A stretch of 64,000 nt of DNA, taken from Amorphoplanes digitatis. Its GTDB lineage: Bacteria > Actinomycetota > Actinomycetes > Mycobacteriales > Micromonosporaceae. Positions within the stretch are counted from its first letter, which is position 1. Every line of letters begins with the position of its first letter. The position numbers were made by a program, and so were the translations under genes. The notes below the pieces were generated by a model. It had not been told where the DNA came from, made no database searches, and saw nothing but the letters and a program-made list of their open reading frames with translations. The stretch is taken from positions 1,178,001-1,242,000 of the forward strand of contig NZ_JACHNH010000001.1 in the NCBI RefSeq assembly GCF_014205335.1, written 5' to 3'. Shown piece after piece: positions 18,874 through 28,832 of this stretch.

Positions 18874-18974
18874 GGAAACTCCAGAGCTAAAGACGTCGGC
18901 CGCCGGAGCCTACCGACCCCGGTCAACTCGTGGCGTCGCGAACCCGTCACTCTTTGAAATGAGTGCCGTAAGAC

Positions 18975-19010
18975 CATCGTCCCCGCGCCGGGACCAGCGC
19001 GGGGACGATG
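18975..19010 (-). terminator. Hairpin terminator of the fadA-fadB operon
   Basis: A perfect 14-base inverted repeat (18975-18988 with 18997-19010) with an 8-base loop lies 13 bases past the fadB stop. There is no U-run, as is usual in high-GC actinobacteria. Confidence 0.75.
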
Positions 19011-19023
19011 TGCGGAGAAAGCG

Positions 19024-21093
19024 TCAGGCGGGCAGGCTGGCCACGCCCCGCGGCAGGAACCGCTTGCCGGTGACCCGCTCCGAGGTGCCGCTGCGGTCCA
19101 GGTACGGCGTCACGCCGCCCAGGTGGAACGGCCAGCCGGCGCCCAGGATCATGCACAGGTCGATGTCCTGCGCCTCGGCGACGACGCCCTCGTCCAGCAT
19201 CAGCCGGATCTCCTGCGCCAGCGCCTCGAGCGCCTTTGTGCGTACCTCTTCGGCGGTCAGCGGGGCGGAACCGCCCTCGACCAGCTTGACCACCTCGGGG
19301 TTGATCTCGTCGTCGACCATGAGCGGCAGGCCGGCGTCGACGATCTTCTTGAGGTTGGGGCTGTCGCCGAAGCGGTCCGGGAACGCGCTGTGCAGCGTGC
19401 CGCCCACGTGGTAGGCGACCGCGGGGCCGACGAGCTGGAGCAGCGCGATCGGCCGCATCGGCAGGCCCAGCGGGTCCAGCGCCGAGTCGACGACCGACAG
19501 CGGCGTGCCGGCGTCGATGGCGTTGAAGACCTCGCTGGTGAAGCGGGTCAGCAGCCGGTTGACCACGAACGCCGGGGCGTCCTTGACCAGCACCGAGGAC
19601 TTGCGCAGCTCCTTGCCGACGGCGAACGCCGTGGCCACCGCCGCGTCGTCGGTCCGCTCGCCCTTGATGATCTCGAGCAGCGGCAGCACGGCGACCGGGT
19701 TGAAGAAGTGGAAGCCGACGACCCGCTCGGGGTGCTCGAGGTCGGCGGCCATCTCGGTCACCGACAGCGAGGAGGTGTTCGTCGCCAGGATCGCCTCGGG
19801 AGTGACGATCTTCTCCAGCTCGGCCCAGATCTGCTTCTTGAGCTCGAGGTTCTCGAAGACAGCCTCGATCACGAAGTCGGCGTCGGCGAAGACGGACTTG
19901 TCGACCGAGCCGCTGACCAGGCCGCGCAGCTTGGCCGCGGTGCCCTCGTCCATCCGGCCCTTGCCGACCAGCTTGTCGATCTGGCCGTGCACGTAGCCGA
20001 CGCCCTTGTCGACCCGGGTCTGGTCCAGGTCGGTCAGCACGACCGGCACCTGAAGGCGGCGGGCGAAGAGCAGGGCGAGCTGGGAGGCCATCAGGCCGGC
20101 GCCGATGATGCCGACCTTGGTGACCTTGCGGGCCAGCGACTTGTCCGGCACGCCGACCGGGCGCTTCGCGCGGCGCTGCACCAGGTCGAACGCGTACAGG
20201 CTGGCGCGGGACTCGTCGCCCAGGATCAGGTCGGCGAGCGCCTGGGTCTCAGCGGCGGTGCCGTCCTCGAAGGACGCCTCCTTCGCCAGCGCGAGCAGCT
20301 CGAGGGCCTTGTTGGCCGACGGGACCGCGCCGTGCAGCTTCTCGTCGAGCTGCTGCTTGACGAAGAAGAGCACGCCCTCCCACATGTCCCTGTCGACCTC
20401 GGGGCGGGTGACCGTGATCTCGCCCTTGACGACGCCGGCGGCCCACTCGAGCGAGTGCTCGAGGAAGTCGGCCGCCTCGAAGAGCGCGTCGGCGAGGCCC
20501 AGCTCGGCGGCCTGCTTCGGCCGGAGCACCTTCTGGGTCAGCGGGTTCTGGAGGATGACCTGCGCCGCGCCCGGCAGGCCGATGAGGTTGGGCAGCAGCT
20601 GGCTGCCGCCCCAGCCGGGCACCAGGCCGATCGCGACCTCGGGCAGGCCGAGGGCCGCCGCGCCGCTGGAGACGGTGCGGTAGTGGCAGTGCAGGGCGGA
20701 CTCGAGGCCGCCGCCGAGCGCCGCGCCGTTGATGAACGCGAACGTCGGGATGGCGGAGTTCTTCAGGCGGGCGAAGACCGAGTGGCCCAGCTCGCCGAGC
20801 GCGACGGCCTGCTCCCGCTCGGTGATGAACGGCATGCCGGTGATGTCGGCGCCGACGCAGAAGATGTACGGCTTGCCGGTCAGCGCGATGAACGCCGGGT
20901 CGGCCTCGGTGGCCGTGGTGATGGCCTCGTCGAGCGAGCGCAGCCCGGCCGGGCCGAAGCTGTTCGGCTTCTTGTAGTCCAGGCCGTTGTCGAGGGTGAT
21001 GATCGCGGCGGGCTTGTCCAGCCCGGGAACCCGGACCAGGCGTACGAGCGCCTTGGTCACGACCTCGTTGGGGTAGTCAGGCAGAGCCGTCAC
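19024..21093 (-). CDS. fadB: Fatty-acid oxidation multienzyme: enoyl-CoA hydratase / 3-hydroxyacyl-CoA dehydrogenase
   Basis: 689-aa bifunctional alpha subunit of the beta-oxidation complex. Residues 1-280 are a crotonase domain with the oxyanion-hole strand GKPYIFCVGADITGM and ALGGGLESALHCHY. From about 330 comes the NAD-binding 3-hydroxyacyl-CoA dehydrogenase domain with GIIGAGLMASQLALL and FHFFNPVAVLPLLEI, then the C-terminal dehydrogenase domain with AFVVNRLLTRF. It turns trans-2-enoyl-CoA into 3-ketoacyl-CoA, which the adjacent thiolase cleaves. GTG 21093 overlaps the thiolase stop by four bases (GTGA), giving coupled stoichiometric synthesis. Confidence 0.95.
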   Translation of the reverse strand: MTALPDYPNEVVTKALVRLVRVPGLDKPAAIITLDNGLDYKKPNSFGPAGLRSLDEAITTATEADPAFIALTGKPYIFCVGADITGMPFITEREQAVALGELGHSVFARLKNSAIPTFAFINGAALGGGLESALHCHYRTVSSGAAALGLPEVAIGLVPGWGGSQLLPNLIGLPGAAQVILQNPLTQKVLRPKQAAELGLADALFEAADFLEHSLEWAAGVVKGEITVTRPEVDRDMWEGVLFFVKQQLDEKLHGAVPSANKALELLALAKEASFEDGTAAETQALADLILGDESRASLYAFDLVQRRAKRPVGVPDKSLARKVTKVGIIGAGLMASQLALLFARRLQVPVVLTDLDQTRVDKGVGYVHGQIDKLVGKGRMDEGTAAKLRGLVSGSVDKSVFADADFVIEAVFENLELKKQIWAELEKIVTPEAILATNTSSLSVTEMAADLEHPERVVGFHFFNPVAVLPLLEIIKGERTDDAAVATAFAVGKELRKSSVLVKDAPAFVVNRLLTRFTSEVFNAIDAGTPLSVVDSALDPLGLPMRPIALLQLVGPAVAYHVGGTLHSAFPDRFGDSPNLKKIVDAGLPLMVDDEINPEVVKLVEGGSAPLTAEEVRTKALEALAQEIRLMLDEGVVAEAQDIDLCMILGAGWPFHLGGVTPYLDRSGTSERVTGKRFLPRGVASLPA

Positions 21094-22286
21094 TTGTCCG
21101 CACCTTCCCAGTGGGGGTTCTCCCAGATGACCGTGCCGCCCATGCCGATGCCGATGCACATGGCGTTGATGCCGTACCGGACCTCGGGGTGCTCCTCGAA
21201 GTGCCGGGCCAGCTGGGTCATGAGCCGGACACCGGAGCTGGCGAGCGGGTGCCCGATGGCGATCGCGCCGCCCCACGGGTTCACCCGCGGGTCGTCGTCG
21301 GCGATGCCGTAGTGGTCGAGGAACGCGAGCACCTGGACGGCGAAGGCCTCGTTCAGCTCGAACAGGCCGATGTCGTCGATGGTCAGGCCGGCGAGGCGCA
21401 GCGCCTTCTCGGTCGACGGGATCGGGCCGTAGCCCATGATCTCCGGCTCGACGCCGACGAAGCCGTACGAGACCAGCCGCATGGCGACCGGCAGGCCCAG
21501 CTCGCGGGCGGTGTCCTCGTCGGCGAGGATGGCGGCGGTGGCGCCGTCGTTGAGGCCGGCCGCGTTGCCCGCGGTGACCCGGCCGTGCGGACGGAACGGC
21601 GTCTTGAGGGTGGCGAGCTTCTCCAGCGACGTGGCGCGCGGCGCCTCGTCGACGGTGGCCAGGCCCCAGCCCTGCTCCGCGTTGCGGATCGCGACGGGCA
21701 CCATGTCGGGCTGCAGCTTGCCGTTCGCGTACGCCTTCGCGGTCTTCTCCTGCGAGGCGAGACCGAACGCGTCGACCCGCTCCTTGGTGATGTTCGGGAG
21801 GCGGTCGTGCAGGTTCTCGGCGGTGGAGCCCATCACGAGTGCGGACGGGTCGACCAGCTTCTCGGCCAGGATCCGCGGGTTGGGGTCGACGCCCTCGCCC
21901 ATCGGGTGCCGGCCCATGTGCTCGACGCCGCCGGCGATGGCGACGTCGTAGGCGCCCATGGCGATGCCGCCGGCGACGTTTGTCACCGCGGTCATGGCGC
22001 CGGCGCACATCCGGTCGATGGCGTAGCCGGGCACGGTCTTCGGCAGGCCCGACAGCAGCGCGGCGGTCCGGCCGATGGTCAGGCCCTGGTCGCCGGTCTG
22101 GGTGGTGGCCGCGATGGCGACCTCGTCCACCCGCTCGGGCGGCAGCTGCGGATTACGGCGCATCAGCTCTCGGATACAGCGGATCACCAGGTCGTCGGCG
22201 CGGGTCTCGGCATACATGCCGCCCGCCTTGCCGAACGGGGTGCGTACGCCGTCAACGAAGACGACCTCGCGGCTTACTCGGGGCAC
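21090..22286 (-). CDS. fadA: Acetyl-CoA acyltransferase (3-ketoacyl-CoA thiolase)
   Basis: 398-aa thiolase, the beta subunit of the fatty-acid oxidation complex, cleaving 3-ketoacyl-CoA with CoA into acetyl-CoA and a shortened acyl-CoA. The nucleophilic Cys is in DRMCAGAMTAV, the catalytic His in NPWGGAIAIGHPLA, and the second catalytic Cys in NAMCIGIGMGG. GTG 22286 is preceded by GGAGG at six bases, a strong ribosome-binding site. First gene of the fadA-fadB operon; the operon lies next to rnd, as it does in streptomycetes. Confidence 0.96.
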   Translation of the reverse strand: MPRVSREVVFVDGVRTPFGKAGGMYAETRADDLVIRCIRELMRRNPQLPPERVDEVAIAATTQTGDQGLTIGRTAALLSGLPKTVPGYAIDRMCAGAMTAVTNVAGGIAMGAYDVAIAGGVEHMGRHPMGEGVDPNPRILAEKLVDPSALVMGSTAENLHDRLPNITKERVDAFGLASQEKTAKAYANGKLQPDMVPVAIRNAEQGWGLATVDEAPRATSLEKLATLKTPFRPHGRVTAGNAAGLNDGATAAILADEDTARELGLPVAMRLVSYGFVGVEPEIMGYGPIPSTEKALRLAGLTIDDIGLFELNEAFAVQVLAFLDHYGIADDDPRVNPWGGAIAIGHPLASSGVRLMTQLARHFEEHPEVRYGINAMCIGIGMGGTVIWENPHWEGADK

Positions 22287-22387
22287 AACAAGCCTCCTTG
22301 CAGGCGAACCCAGGGAGTGAGAACTCTGATGCTACTCGCCGGTAACTTGGTTGCCCAGTCGGGTACGGAGTCCGTGTGCTCACACTT

Positions 22388-23707
22388 TCAGTCGGCGGTG
22401 GGCTCCGGGAGCGCCTCGGCGATCTTGTCGGCGATCAGGCCGACCTGCCAGTCGCGGGCGCCGAACTCCTTCAGCGTCTCCGACACCGTCTTGCCGGTCG
22501 CCTCCGCCGGCGGCGACCAGGCCAGCCGGCGGATGAAGTCCGGGCTGATCAGGTTCTCCGGCGGGAGGTTGTGCGCCTCCGCCGTGCCGATCACCACCTG
22601 CCGGCAGCGCTGGAGCCGGGCCGCCGCGATCGGGTCGCGCTCCGCCCAGCGGTGCGGCGGCGGCGGGCCGTCCACCGGCACGTTCACCGGCAGCTCGTCG
22701 TCGGACAGGGCGCGCGCGCCGTCGAGGGCGTCCAGCCAGACCCGGGCCAGGCGGCGCACCGAGCGGCCGCCGAAGCCCGGCAGGCCCAGCAGGGTGCGCT
22801 CCTCCTTCGGGTCCAGCTCGGCCGCGGCGATGATGGCGGAGTCGGGCAGGACGCGGCCCGGTGCCGAGTCGCGGCGGGCCGCCACCGTGTCGCGGGCGTT
22901 CCAGAGGGCGCGGACCCGCGACTGTGCGCGGGCGCCGCGGACGCGGTGGATGCCCGACGTGCGGCGCCACGGGTCGACGCGGGCGCGGGGCGGGCGGTCC
23001 GCGCTGGCCACCAGGGCCGCGAACTCCTCCGCCGCCCAGGCCGACTTGCCCTGCCGGTCCAGCTCCGCCGCGAGCAGGTCGCGCAGGTCGGTCAGCAGCT
23101 CGACGTCCAGCGCCGCGTAGGTCAGCCAGGACTCCGGCAGGGGCCGGGTCGACCAGTCCGCCGCCGAGTGGTGCTTCTCCAGCGAGTAGCCCAGCAGCTG
23201 CTCCGTGAGCGCCGCGAGGCCGACCCGTTCGAAGCCCGCGAGCCGCGCCGCCAGCTCGGTGTCGAAGAGCTTCCTCGGCTTCATGCCGATCTCGGCGAGG
23301 CAGGCCAGGTCCTGGCTCGCCGCGTGCAGCACCCACTCGGTGTCGGCCAGCGCCTCGTCCAGGGTGTGCAGGTCGTCCAGGGGCATCGGGTCGATCAGGA
23401 CCGTGCCGCTGCCGGCCCGGCGCAGCTGCACCAGGTAGGCGCGCTGGGTGTATCGGTAGCCGGAGGCGCGCTCGGCGTCCACGGCCACCGGGCCCGATCC
23501 CGCCGCCATGCGCGCGACGATCTCGGCGAGCTCCGCCGCGGTCTCCACCGGCCGAGGCGTGCCCTCCCGGGGTGCCGTGAGGGGAATTGACGTGCGGGCA
23601 GGCTCGGGCTCGGGACCGCCAGACGTCAGGTCGGGCGGCACGGAGTGCGGTCCGTCCCCTGCATGGTCCGGCGCGTCCCGACGGCGCAGGGGTGCTTCGT
23701 CGGTCAC
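22388..23707 (-). CDS. rnd: Ribonuclease D family 3'-5' exonuclease with HRDC domain
   Basis: 439-aa DEDD-type nuclease acting on RNA 3' ends. After an N-terminal Pro/Arg-rich stretch of about 75 residues, the exonuclease domain shows the first acidic pair in VAVDAERASGYRY, the second Asp in LHAASQDLACL and the DEDDy region TYAALDVELL. A C-terminal HRDC helical domain follows around PPRARVDPWRR to about residue 300, with another helical segment to the end. GTG 23707 is chosen because TACGGT lies six bases upstream, a leaderless promoter; longer upstream frames are not coding. Together with DUF3000 and hemE it forms a conserved actinobacterial neighbourhood. Confidence 0.92.
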   Translation of the reverse strand: MTDEAPLRRRDAPDHAGDGPHSVPPDLTSGGPEPEPARTSIPLTAPREGTPRPVETAAELAEIVARMAAGSGPVAVDAERASGYRYTQRAYLVQLRRAGSGTVLIDPMPLDDLHTLDEALADTEWVLHAASQDLACLAEIGMKPRKLFDTELAARLAGFERVGLAALTEQLLGYSLEKHHSAADWSTRPLPESWLTYAALDVELLTDLRDLLAAELDRQGKSAWAAEEFAALVASADRPPRARVDPWRRTSGIHRVRGARAQSRVRALWNARDTVAARRDSAPGRVLPDSAIIAAAELDPKEERTLLGLPGFGGRSVRRLARVWLDALDGARALSDDELPVNVPVDGPPPPHRWAERDPIAAARLQRCRQVVIGTAEAHNLPPENLISPDFIRRLAWSPPAEATGKTVSETLKEFGARDWQVGLIADKIAEALPEPTAD

Positions 23708-23896
23708 TCCGTAACCGTACGGGGGTACCGCCCCCCTGGCGCGCAGCCGGGTCCCGGCGCGTCGGCGCTCGATCCACTCGGCCGTTTCCAGAAATCCACC
23801 CGGTTGTTTCAAGAAAGCCGTTCGGCGCCCGTCCGCTGACCCCTTTTCGTCCGTACTACCGGCCGGAGCGTCGATACCTGGGGAGGCCCGCGCCGC

Positions 23897-24889
23897 ATGA
23901 CGACCGCATACGACCCCTTCGGGGTGCCTCGTCCGCGCCGTGCGCCGCGGGATCCGTTGTTGAGCCTGCCCGACCACCCCTCGGGCGAGTGGGCCACCGC
24001 CTCGCGCGCCGAGCCCCGGATCGGGCACCCGCGCCCGGCCCGGGTGGGGCCGCACCTGGTCTCGCCGACCGGCGCCGCGCCCTACCCGGTGGTCGCCGAG
24101 CCGGCGAGCGAACCGGCCGTGCTCAACGGCCGTGGTCGTAGCCGGCTGGCCACGTTTCTGCTGGTCGCCGTCCTGCTGCTGGTCGCCGGGTGGCAGGCGT
24201 GGCGCCTCGAGCGGGTCGACAATCGGCTGGCGGCCAGCTCCGCTCAGCTCGCGACCGCGCTCGACCGGCAGGACCAGTTCGCCGACCGGGCCGACCGGCT
24301 GGAGAAGCAGCTCGCCGGGGTCTTCGACCCCGAGGCCATCTCGCAGACGGTGCTGCCGAGCGTCTTCCGGGTCCGGGCCGGCAACTTCACGGGTACGGCG
24401 TTCTCGGTCGGCGACAAGGCCAAGGACGGGCAGGCGAACCTGCTGACGAACTTCCACGTGGTCGAGTCGGTGTGGCAGTCCGGCTCCCGCAAGGTCTTCC
24501 TTGAGCGGGGCAAGGACGAGATGTCCGCGACGATCGTCAAGGTCGACAAGGGCAAGGACCTGGCGCTGCTGCGGGCCAACCGCAAGATCGCCGGGCTGGA
24601 CACCGCGCCCGCCACGGTCAAGCCGGGCCAGCAGGTCGTGGTCGTCGGCGCGCCGCTCGGGCTCGAGGACACCGTGACCACGGGCGTGGTCAGCGCGTAC
24701 CGGCCCGGCGACGCGGACGGGCCGACGATCCAGTTCGACGCGCCCATCAACCCCGGCAACTCGGGCGGGCCGGTGGTCAACAGCAAGGACGAGGTGATCG
24801 GCCTGGCCACGGCCAAGGCCCGCGACGCCGAGGGCATCGGCATCGCCGTACCGATCAAGACGGCCTGCGACGCCTTCGACGTCTGCTAG
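23897..24889 (+). CDS. HtrA-like trypsin-fold serine protease, membrane anchored
   Basis: 330 aa. A disordered Pro/Arg-rich cytosolic head of about 80 residues leads to one membrane helix (LATFLLVAVLLLVAGW), a short coiled region, and an S1C-type protease domain facing outside. Catalytic residues are visible: His in NLLTNFHVVES, Asp in KGKDLALLR and Ser in NPGNSGGPVVNS. No PDZ domain follows, so it is shorter than DegP. ATG 23897 has GGGGAGG upstream. Its stop overlaps the convergent DUF3000 gene by four bases. It interrupts the usual rnd-DUF3000 adjacency. Confidence 0.92.
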   Translation: MTTAYDPFGVPRPRRAPRDPLLSLPDHPSGEWATASRAEPRIGHPRPARVGPHLVSPTGAAPYPVVAEPASEPAVLNGRGRSRLATFLLVAVLLLVAGWQAWRLERVDNRLAASSAQLATALDRQDQFADRADRLEKQLAGVFDPEAISQTVLPSVFRVRAGNFTGTAFSVGDKAKDGQANLLTNFHVVESVWQSGSRKVFLERGKDEMSATIVKVDKGKDLALLRANRKIAGLDTAPATVKPGQQVVVVGAPLGLEDTVTTGVVSAYRPGDADGPTIQFDAPINPGNSGGPVVNSKDEVIGLATAKARDAEGIGIAVPIKTACDAFDVC

Positions 24890-25458
24890 TTCGCCCCGGC
24901 GCGCTGGCGGTTGTTGAGGGCCGTCACGCCCGGGGGCGGCAGGCCCGCCGTCGAGGCGAGCATCGCGCACCAGCCGTGCAGGTGCGCGCCCAGGTCGTCG
25001 GAGGTCGGCGTCCACGACGCGCGGATCTCCAGGTCTGCGGTCGGCGCCGGGCCGGCCAGCTCACCGAAGCGGGTCGACGTGGTCTGGGTGATCGTCCCGC
25101 CGATCGCCGTGTAGAGCGCCGTGTGCTGGTCGAGCCCGTCGGTCAGCCAGGTCCAGGCCACCGCGGGCAGCAGCGGGTCCCCGGCCATGTCGGACTCCAG
25201 CTCGGCCGTGATCAGCGTGACCAGCCGCAGGTTGCCCTGCCAGGCGTCGTGCCCGGCCGGGTCGTGCAGCAGGATCAGCCGGCCGCTCGCCACCTCGTCG
25301 CCCTCGCGCAGCACGGTCGCGCTCAGCGCGAAGCCGTACGGCGCCAGCCGCTGCGGCGCGGCGATCTCCTCGAGCAGGATCTCCTCGCGCGGCGCGGTGG
25401 CCCGTAACCCGGCGACGGCGCGGGTGAACGCCTCGGGTGCGGCGGAGGTGGGCCCCAT
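24886..25458 (-). CDS. DUF3000 domain protein
   Basis: 190-aa protein that fills the length of DUF3000, an actinobacteria-restricted family of unknown function, with conserved stretches such as [25 protein letters not shown] and [12 protein letters not shown]. There are no membrane segments, so it is probably cytosolic. It is divergent from hemE with only about 85 bases between starts, and its neighbours rnd and hemE are the ones it has in mycobacteria and streptomycetes. Some relatives are described as enoyl-reductase-like, which I cannot support here. Confidence 0.88.
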   Translation of the reverse strand: MGPTSAAPEAFTRAVAGLRATAPREEILLEEIAAPQRLAPYGFALSATVLREGDEVASGRLILLHDPAGHDAWQGNLRLVTLITAELESDMAGDPLLPAVAWTWLTDGLDQHTALYTAIGGTITQTTSTRFGELAGPAPTADLEIRASWTPTSDDLGAHLHGWCAMLASTAGLPPPGVTALNNRQRAGAN

Positions 25459-25543
25459 GGACGAAGCCTATGCCGATCACGTCGATCCGGTGTTACGCGG
25501 CGCGCCGCACGGCGTCGTTCACTCACGTGGCACGATGTGGCGA

Positions 25544-26575
25544 GTGACCAAGACTCTCCACGACTCGGTGTTCGTCCGGGCCTGCCGCGGCCTGCCGGTG
25601 CCGCACCCGCCCGTCTGGTTCATGCGGCAGGCGGGTCGTTCGCTGCCGGAGTACCGCAAGATCCGCGAGGGCGTCGGGATGCTGGAGTCCTGCGGCCGCC
25701 CCGATCTGGTCACCGAGATCACCCTGCAACCGGTACGCCGCCACGGCGTCGACGCCGCGATCCTGTTCAGCGACATCGTGGTGCCGCTGGCCGCCGCCGG
25801 CGTCGACCTGGACATCGTGGCCGGCACCGGCCCGGTGGTCGCCTCGCCGATCCGCACGGCCGCGGACGTCGCCGGCCTGCGCCACCTGGAGCCCGGCGCC
25901 GTCGGCTACGTCGACGAGGCCATCCGGATGCTGCTGCCCGAGCTCGGCGCGGTCCCGCTGATCGGCTTCGCCGGTGCGCCGTTCACGCTGGCCAGCTACC
26001 TGATCGAGGGCGGGCCGTCGCGGACCTACCTGAAGACCAAGGCGATGATGTACGGCGACCCGGACCTGTGGAACACGCTGTGCTCGCGGCTGGCCGACAT
26101 CACGCTGGCGTTCCTGCGGGTACAGGTGAACGCCGGGGTCAGCGCGATCCAGCTCTTCGACTCGTGGGCGGGCGCGCTGTCCGAGGCCGACTACCGCCGG
26201 TTCGTCCAGCCGCACTCGGCGCGGGTGCTGCGGGGCCTGGAGGACGCGGGCATTCCCCGGATCCACTTCGGCGTGGGCACCGCGGTCCTGCTCGGCGCGA
26301 TGGGCGAGGCCGGCGCGGACGTGGTCGGTGTCGACTGGCGTACCCCGCTGGACCGGGCCACGACGATGATCGGGCCGGACCGGGCCGTGCAGGGCAACCT
26401 GGACCCGGCGATCTTGTTCGCGCCCTGGGAGGTCGTCGAGCGGGAGGCCCGGCGGGTGGTCGCCGAGGGCCGCGCGGCGCCGGGCCACGTCTTCAACCTC
26501 GGACACGGCGTGATGCCGGAGACCGACCCGGAAGTGCTGACCCGCGTCGTCGAACTCGTGCACGGCCTGAGGTGA
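25544..26575 (+). CDS. hemE: Uroporphyrinogen decarboxylase
   Basis: 343-aa enzyme that removes four carboxyl groups from uroporphyrinogen III to give coproporphyrinogen III. Family signatures are [17 protein letters not shown] near the start, [10 protein letters not shown] with the catalytic Asp, [17 protein letters not shown] and [14 protein letters not shown] near the end. Start is GTG 25544 ([10 protein letters not shown]); CACGAT lies seven bases before it. An in-frame ATG at 25535 is the alternative. The upstream open frame to 25121 is antisense to DUF3000 and not coding. First of three co-directional haem genes. Confidence 0.96.
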   Translation: MTKTLHDSVFVRACRGLPVPHPPVWFMRQAGRSLPEYRKIREGVGMLESCGRPDLVTEITLQPVRRHGVDAAILFSDIVVPLAAAGVDLDIVAGTGPVVASPIRTAADVAGLRHLEPGAVGYVDEAIRMLLPELGAVPLIGFAGAPFTLASYLIEGGPSRTYLKTKAMMYGDPDLWNTLCSRLADITLAFLRVQVNAGVSAIQLFDSWAGALSEADYRRFVQPHSARVLRGLEDAGIPRIHFGVGTAVLLGAMGEAGADVVGVDWRTPLDRATTMIGPDRAVQGNLDPAILFAPWEVVEREARRVVAEGRAAPGHVFNLGHGVMPETDPEVLTRVVELVHGLR

Positions 26576-26625
26576 CATCGACAACTGCCTCCGGGGCGCT
26601 GATCCGCCGGGCGCGACGGGGCGAT

Positions 26626-26631
26626 TAGGCT
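26626..26631 (+). promoter_or_regulatory. -10 hexamer of leaderless hemY promoter
   Basis: TAGGCT, six bases, then the GTG at 26638, with no ribosome-binding site. hemY-hemQ may therefore be transcribed separately from hemE. Confidence 0.5.
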
Positions 26632-26637
26632 CGGCTC

Positions 26638-28035
26638 GTGCGCAAGCGGGTAGCTGTGATCGGCGGTGGTATCGCCGGGCTGGCCGCCGCCGTGCGGCTC
26701 CGGGACCGGGCGCCGGCCGACACCGAGATCATCGTGTACGAGCAGTCGGCCGCCCTCGGCGGAAAGCTGCGCACCGGTGAGCTCGCCGGCACCGTCGTCG
26801 AGCGGGGTGCCGAGGCATTCCTGGCCGGCGGGGCCGACGGCGGCGAGTCCGCGGCCGTGGCTTTCGCGCGGTCCGTCGGCCTCGGCGACGCCCTCGTGCA
26901 TCCGGCCGCCGTTCCCGCGGCGCTGGCCCTCGGCGGCCGCCTCGAGCCGCTGCCCAAGGGGACGCTCGTCGGCGTGCCCGGTGACGTGCACGCGCTTGGC
27001 CCGGTCGCGCGGGCGGCGGCCGGCGCCGACCTGGACCGGGGCGGCCCGCTGCTCGCGCCCGGCGCCGACGTCGCCGTCGGCGCGCTGGTCCGGTCCCGCT
27101 ACGGCGACGAGGTCGCCGACCGGCTCGTCGACCCGATGCTCGGCGGGGTCTACGCGGGCCGCGCCGACCGGCTCTCGCTGGCCGCCACCATGCCCGCGCT
27201 GGCACGCGCGGCCCGCACCGAGCACACCCTGGCCGGCGCGGTCCGGGCCGCGCAGGCCGCGGCGGTGCGGGTGCCCGGCCGGCCGGTCTTCGCCGCGGTG
27301 GACGGTGGCATGGGCCGCCTGGTCGCCGCCGCGGTCGACGCCGCGGGCGCCCGGATCTGTCTCGGCCTGCCCGTTCACGAGCTGACCCGCACCTCGCGCG
27401 GCTGGCGGCTGCTGCTCGGCCCGGCGCCGGCGCCGCGGATCGAGGAGGTCGACGCCGTCGTGCTCGCCGTGCCCGCCCGCCCGGCCGCCCGGCTGCTCAC
27501 CGGCGTCGATCTCGCCGCGGCCGCCGGCGTCGAGGCGCTCGATTACGCGAGCGTCGCCCTCGTCGCGTTCGCGCTGCCGCCCGGCACGCCGCTGCCCGAC
27601 CTGTCCGGGTTCCTGGTCCCGCCGACCGAGGGCACGCTGGTCAAGGCGGCCACGTTCGTCACGCACAAGTGGTCGCACCTGCGCCGCGAGGGCGGTCCGG
27701 TGATCATCCGGGCGTCCCTCGGGCGGGCCGGCGAGGAGGCGCGGCTACAGCACGACGACGCGGCGCTGACCGCGACGGCGCACGCCGAGCTGGGCGCGCT
27801 GATCGGCGACCCGCTGCCGGCGCCGGTCGCCTCCTGGGTGCAGCGCTGGGGCGGCGGGCTGCCGCAGTACGCGCCCGGCCACCTCGACCGGGTCGCCCGG
27901 GCCCGGGCCGCGCTCGCCGACCGTCCCGGCCTGGCGCTGGCCGGCGCCGCCTACGACGGTGTCGGCATCGCGGCCTGCGTGGCCAGCGGCGAGAGCGCCG
28001 CAGACGACGTATCGAAACACCTGGAGGAACGATGA
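26638..28035 (+). CDS. hemY: Coproporphyrinogen III oxidase (HemY/CgoX type)
   Basis: 465-aa FAD flavoenzyme. The N-terminal Rossmann motif is [19 protein letters not shown], with the FAD-binding Glu in VYEQ, and the family motif GGKLRTG follows. Near the C-terminus [20 protein letters not shown] forms the second FAD contact. In Gram-positive bacteria this enzyme oxidises coproporphyrinogen III to coproporphyrin III rather than protoporphyrinogen, and pairing with hemQ supports that route here. The stop overlaps the hemQ ATG (ATGA). A ferrochelatase gene is not in the window. Confidence 0.95.
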   Translation: MRKRVAVIGGGIAGLAAAVRLRDRAPADTEIIVYEQSAALGGKLRTGELAGTVVERGAEAFLAGGADGGESAAVAFARSVGLGDALVHPAAVPAALALGGRLEPLPKGTLVGVPGDVHALGPVARAAAGADLDRGGPLLAPGADVAVGALVRSRYGDEVADRLVDPMLGGVYAGRADRLSLAATMPALARAARTEHTLAGAVRAAQAAAVRVPGRPVFAAVDGGMGRLVAAAVDAAGARICLGLPVHELTRTSRGWRLLLGPAPAPRIEEVDAVVLAVPARPAARLLTGVDLAAAAGVEALDYASVALVAFALPPGTPLPDLSGFLVPPTEGTLVKAATFVTHKWSHLRREGGPVIIRASLGRAGEEARLQHDDAALTATAHAELGALIGDPLPAPVASWVQRWGGGLPQYAPGHLDRVARARAALADRPGLALAGAAYDGVGIAACVASGESAADDVSKHLEER

Positions 28036-28739
28036 CCGATCAGCAGCAGAGCAACGCGGCGCGGGTCAAGGAGTTGAACGCGACGATCCGCTACACGATG
28101 TGGTCGGTCTTCCGGGCCGCGTCGCCGCTTCCCGCGCTGCGCGAGGACCTGGCGCGCGAGGTCGACGCGCTGTTCGAGCAGCTGCTCGGCAAGGACGTCG
28201 TGGTGCGCGGCACGTACGACGTCTCCGGCCTGCGCGCCGACGCCGACCTGCTGGTCTGGTGGCACTCGGAGTCGCCGGACGCGCTTCAGGAGGCGTACGG
28301 GCTGCTGCGGCGCACCGTGCTCGGCCGGCACCTCGAGCCGGTCTGGTCGCAGATGGCGCTGCACCGGCCCGCCGAGTTCAACAAGAGCCACCTGCCCGCC
28401 TTCCTGGCCGGCGAGGAGGCGCGCCCGTACGTCTGCGTCTACCCGTTCGTGCGGTCGTACGAGTGGTACCTGCTGCCGGACGAGGAGCGGCGCGCGATGC
28501 TGGCCGAGCACGGCAAGATGGCGCGCGGCTACCCGGACGTGCGGGCCAACACCGTCGCGTCGTTCGCGCTCGGCGACTACGAGTGGATGCTGGCGTTCGA
28601 GGCCGACGAGCTGCACCGCATCGTCGACCTGATGCGCGACCTGCGTGCCTCGACGGCGCGCCGGCACGTCCGCGAGGAGGTGCCGTTCTACACCGGCCGC
28701 CGCCGCTCGATCACCGAGATCACCGCCTCGCTCCCGTAG
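28032..28739 (+). CDS. hemQ: Coproheme decarboxylase
   Basis: 235-aa chlorite-dismutase-fold enzyme that decarboxylates coproheme with peroxide to yield haem b, the last step of the coproporphyrin-dependent route. ATG 28032 has GGAGG five bases upstream and overlaps the hemY stop. Landmarks are IRYTMWSVF near the N-terminus, the catalytic-Tyr region [14 protein letters not shown], the proximal-His region [14 protein letters not shown] and the terminal VPFYTGRRR. The dismutase Arg of true chlorite dismutases is not expected, in line with HemQ rather than Cld. Confidence 0.95.
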   Translation: MTDQQQSNAARVKELNATIRYTMWSVFRAASPLPALREDLAREVDALFEQLLGKDVVVRGTYDVSGLRADADLLVWWHSESPDALQEAYGLLRRTVLGRHLEPVWSQMALHRPAEFNKSHLPAFLAGEEARPYVCVYPFVRSYEWYLLPDEERRAMLAEHGKMARGYPDVRANTVASFALGDYEWMLAFEADELHRIVDLMRDLRASTARRHVREEVPFYTGRRRSITEITASLP

Positions 28740-28760
28740 GGGTCGAACGCCGCCGGCGGT

Positions 28761-28795
28761 CGCTCGATGTTGACTCCGATCGTCAACATCGAGCG
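28761..28795 (+). terminator. 14-bp perfect dyad after hemQ
   Basis: Arms 28761-28774 and 28782-28795 are perfectly complementary with a 7-base loop, 21 bases past the hemQ stop. No U-run follows. It is best read as the haem operon terminator, but it also sits about 40 bases before the next start and could be an operator for that operon. Confidence 0.6.
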
Positions 28796-28832
28796 GATTC
28801 GCCGGGCGTCCCGCGTACCTAACGTTTCCGGT

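Noticed and set aside
25121..25543. N-terminal extension of hemE to 484 aa
   Set aside because: Antisense to DUF3000; HemE is normally 340-355 aa and the GTG at 25544 gives the family N-terminus.
28767..28832. 22-codon extension of the 131-aa membrane protein
   Set aside because: The upstream codons are part of the dyad at 28761-28795 and a leaderless promoter points to ATG 28833.
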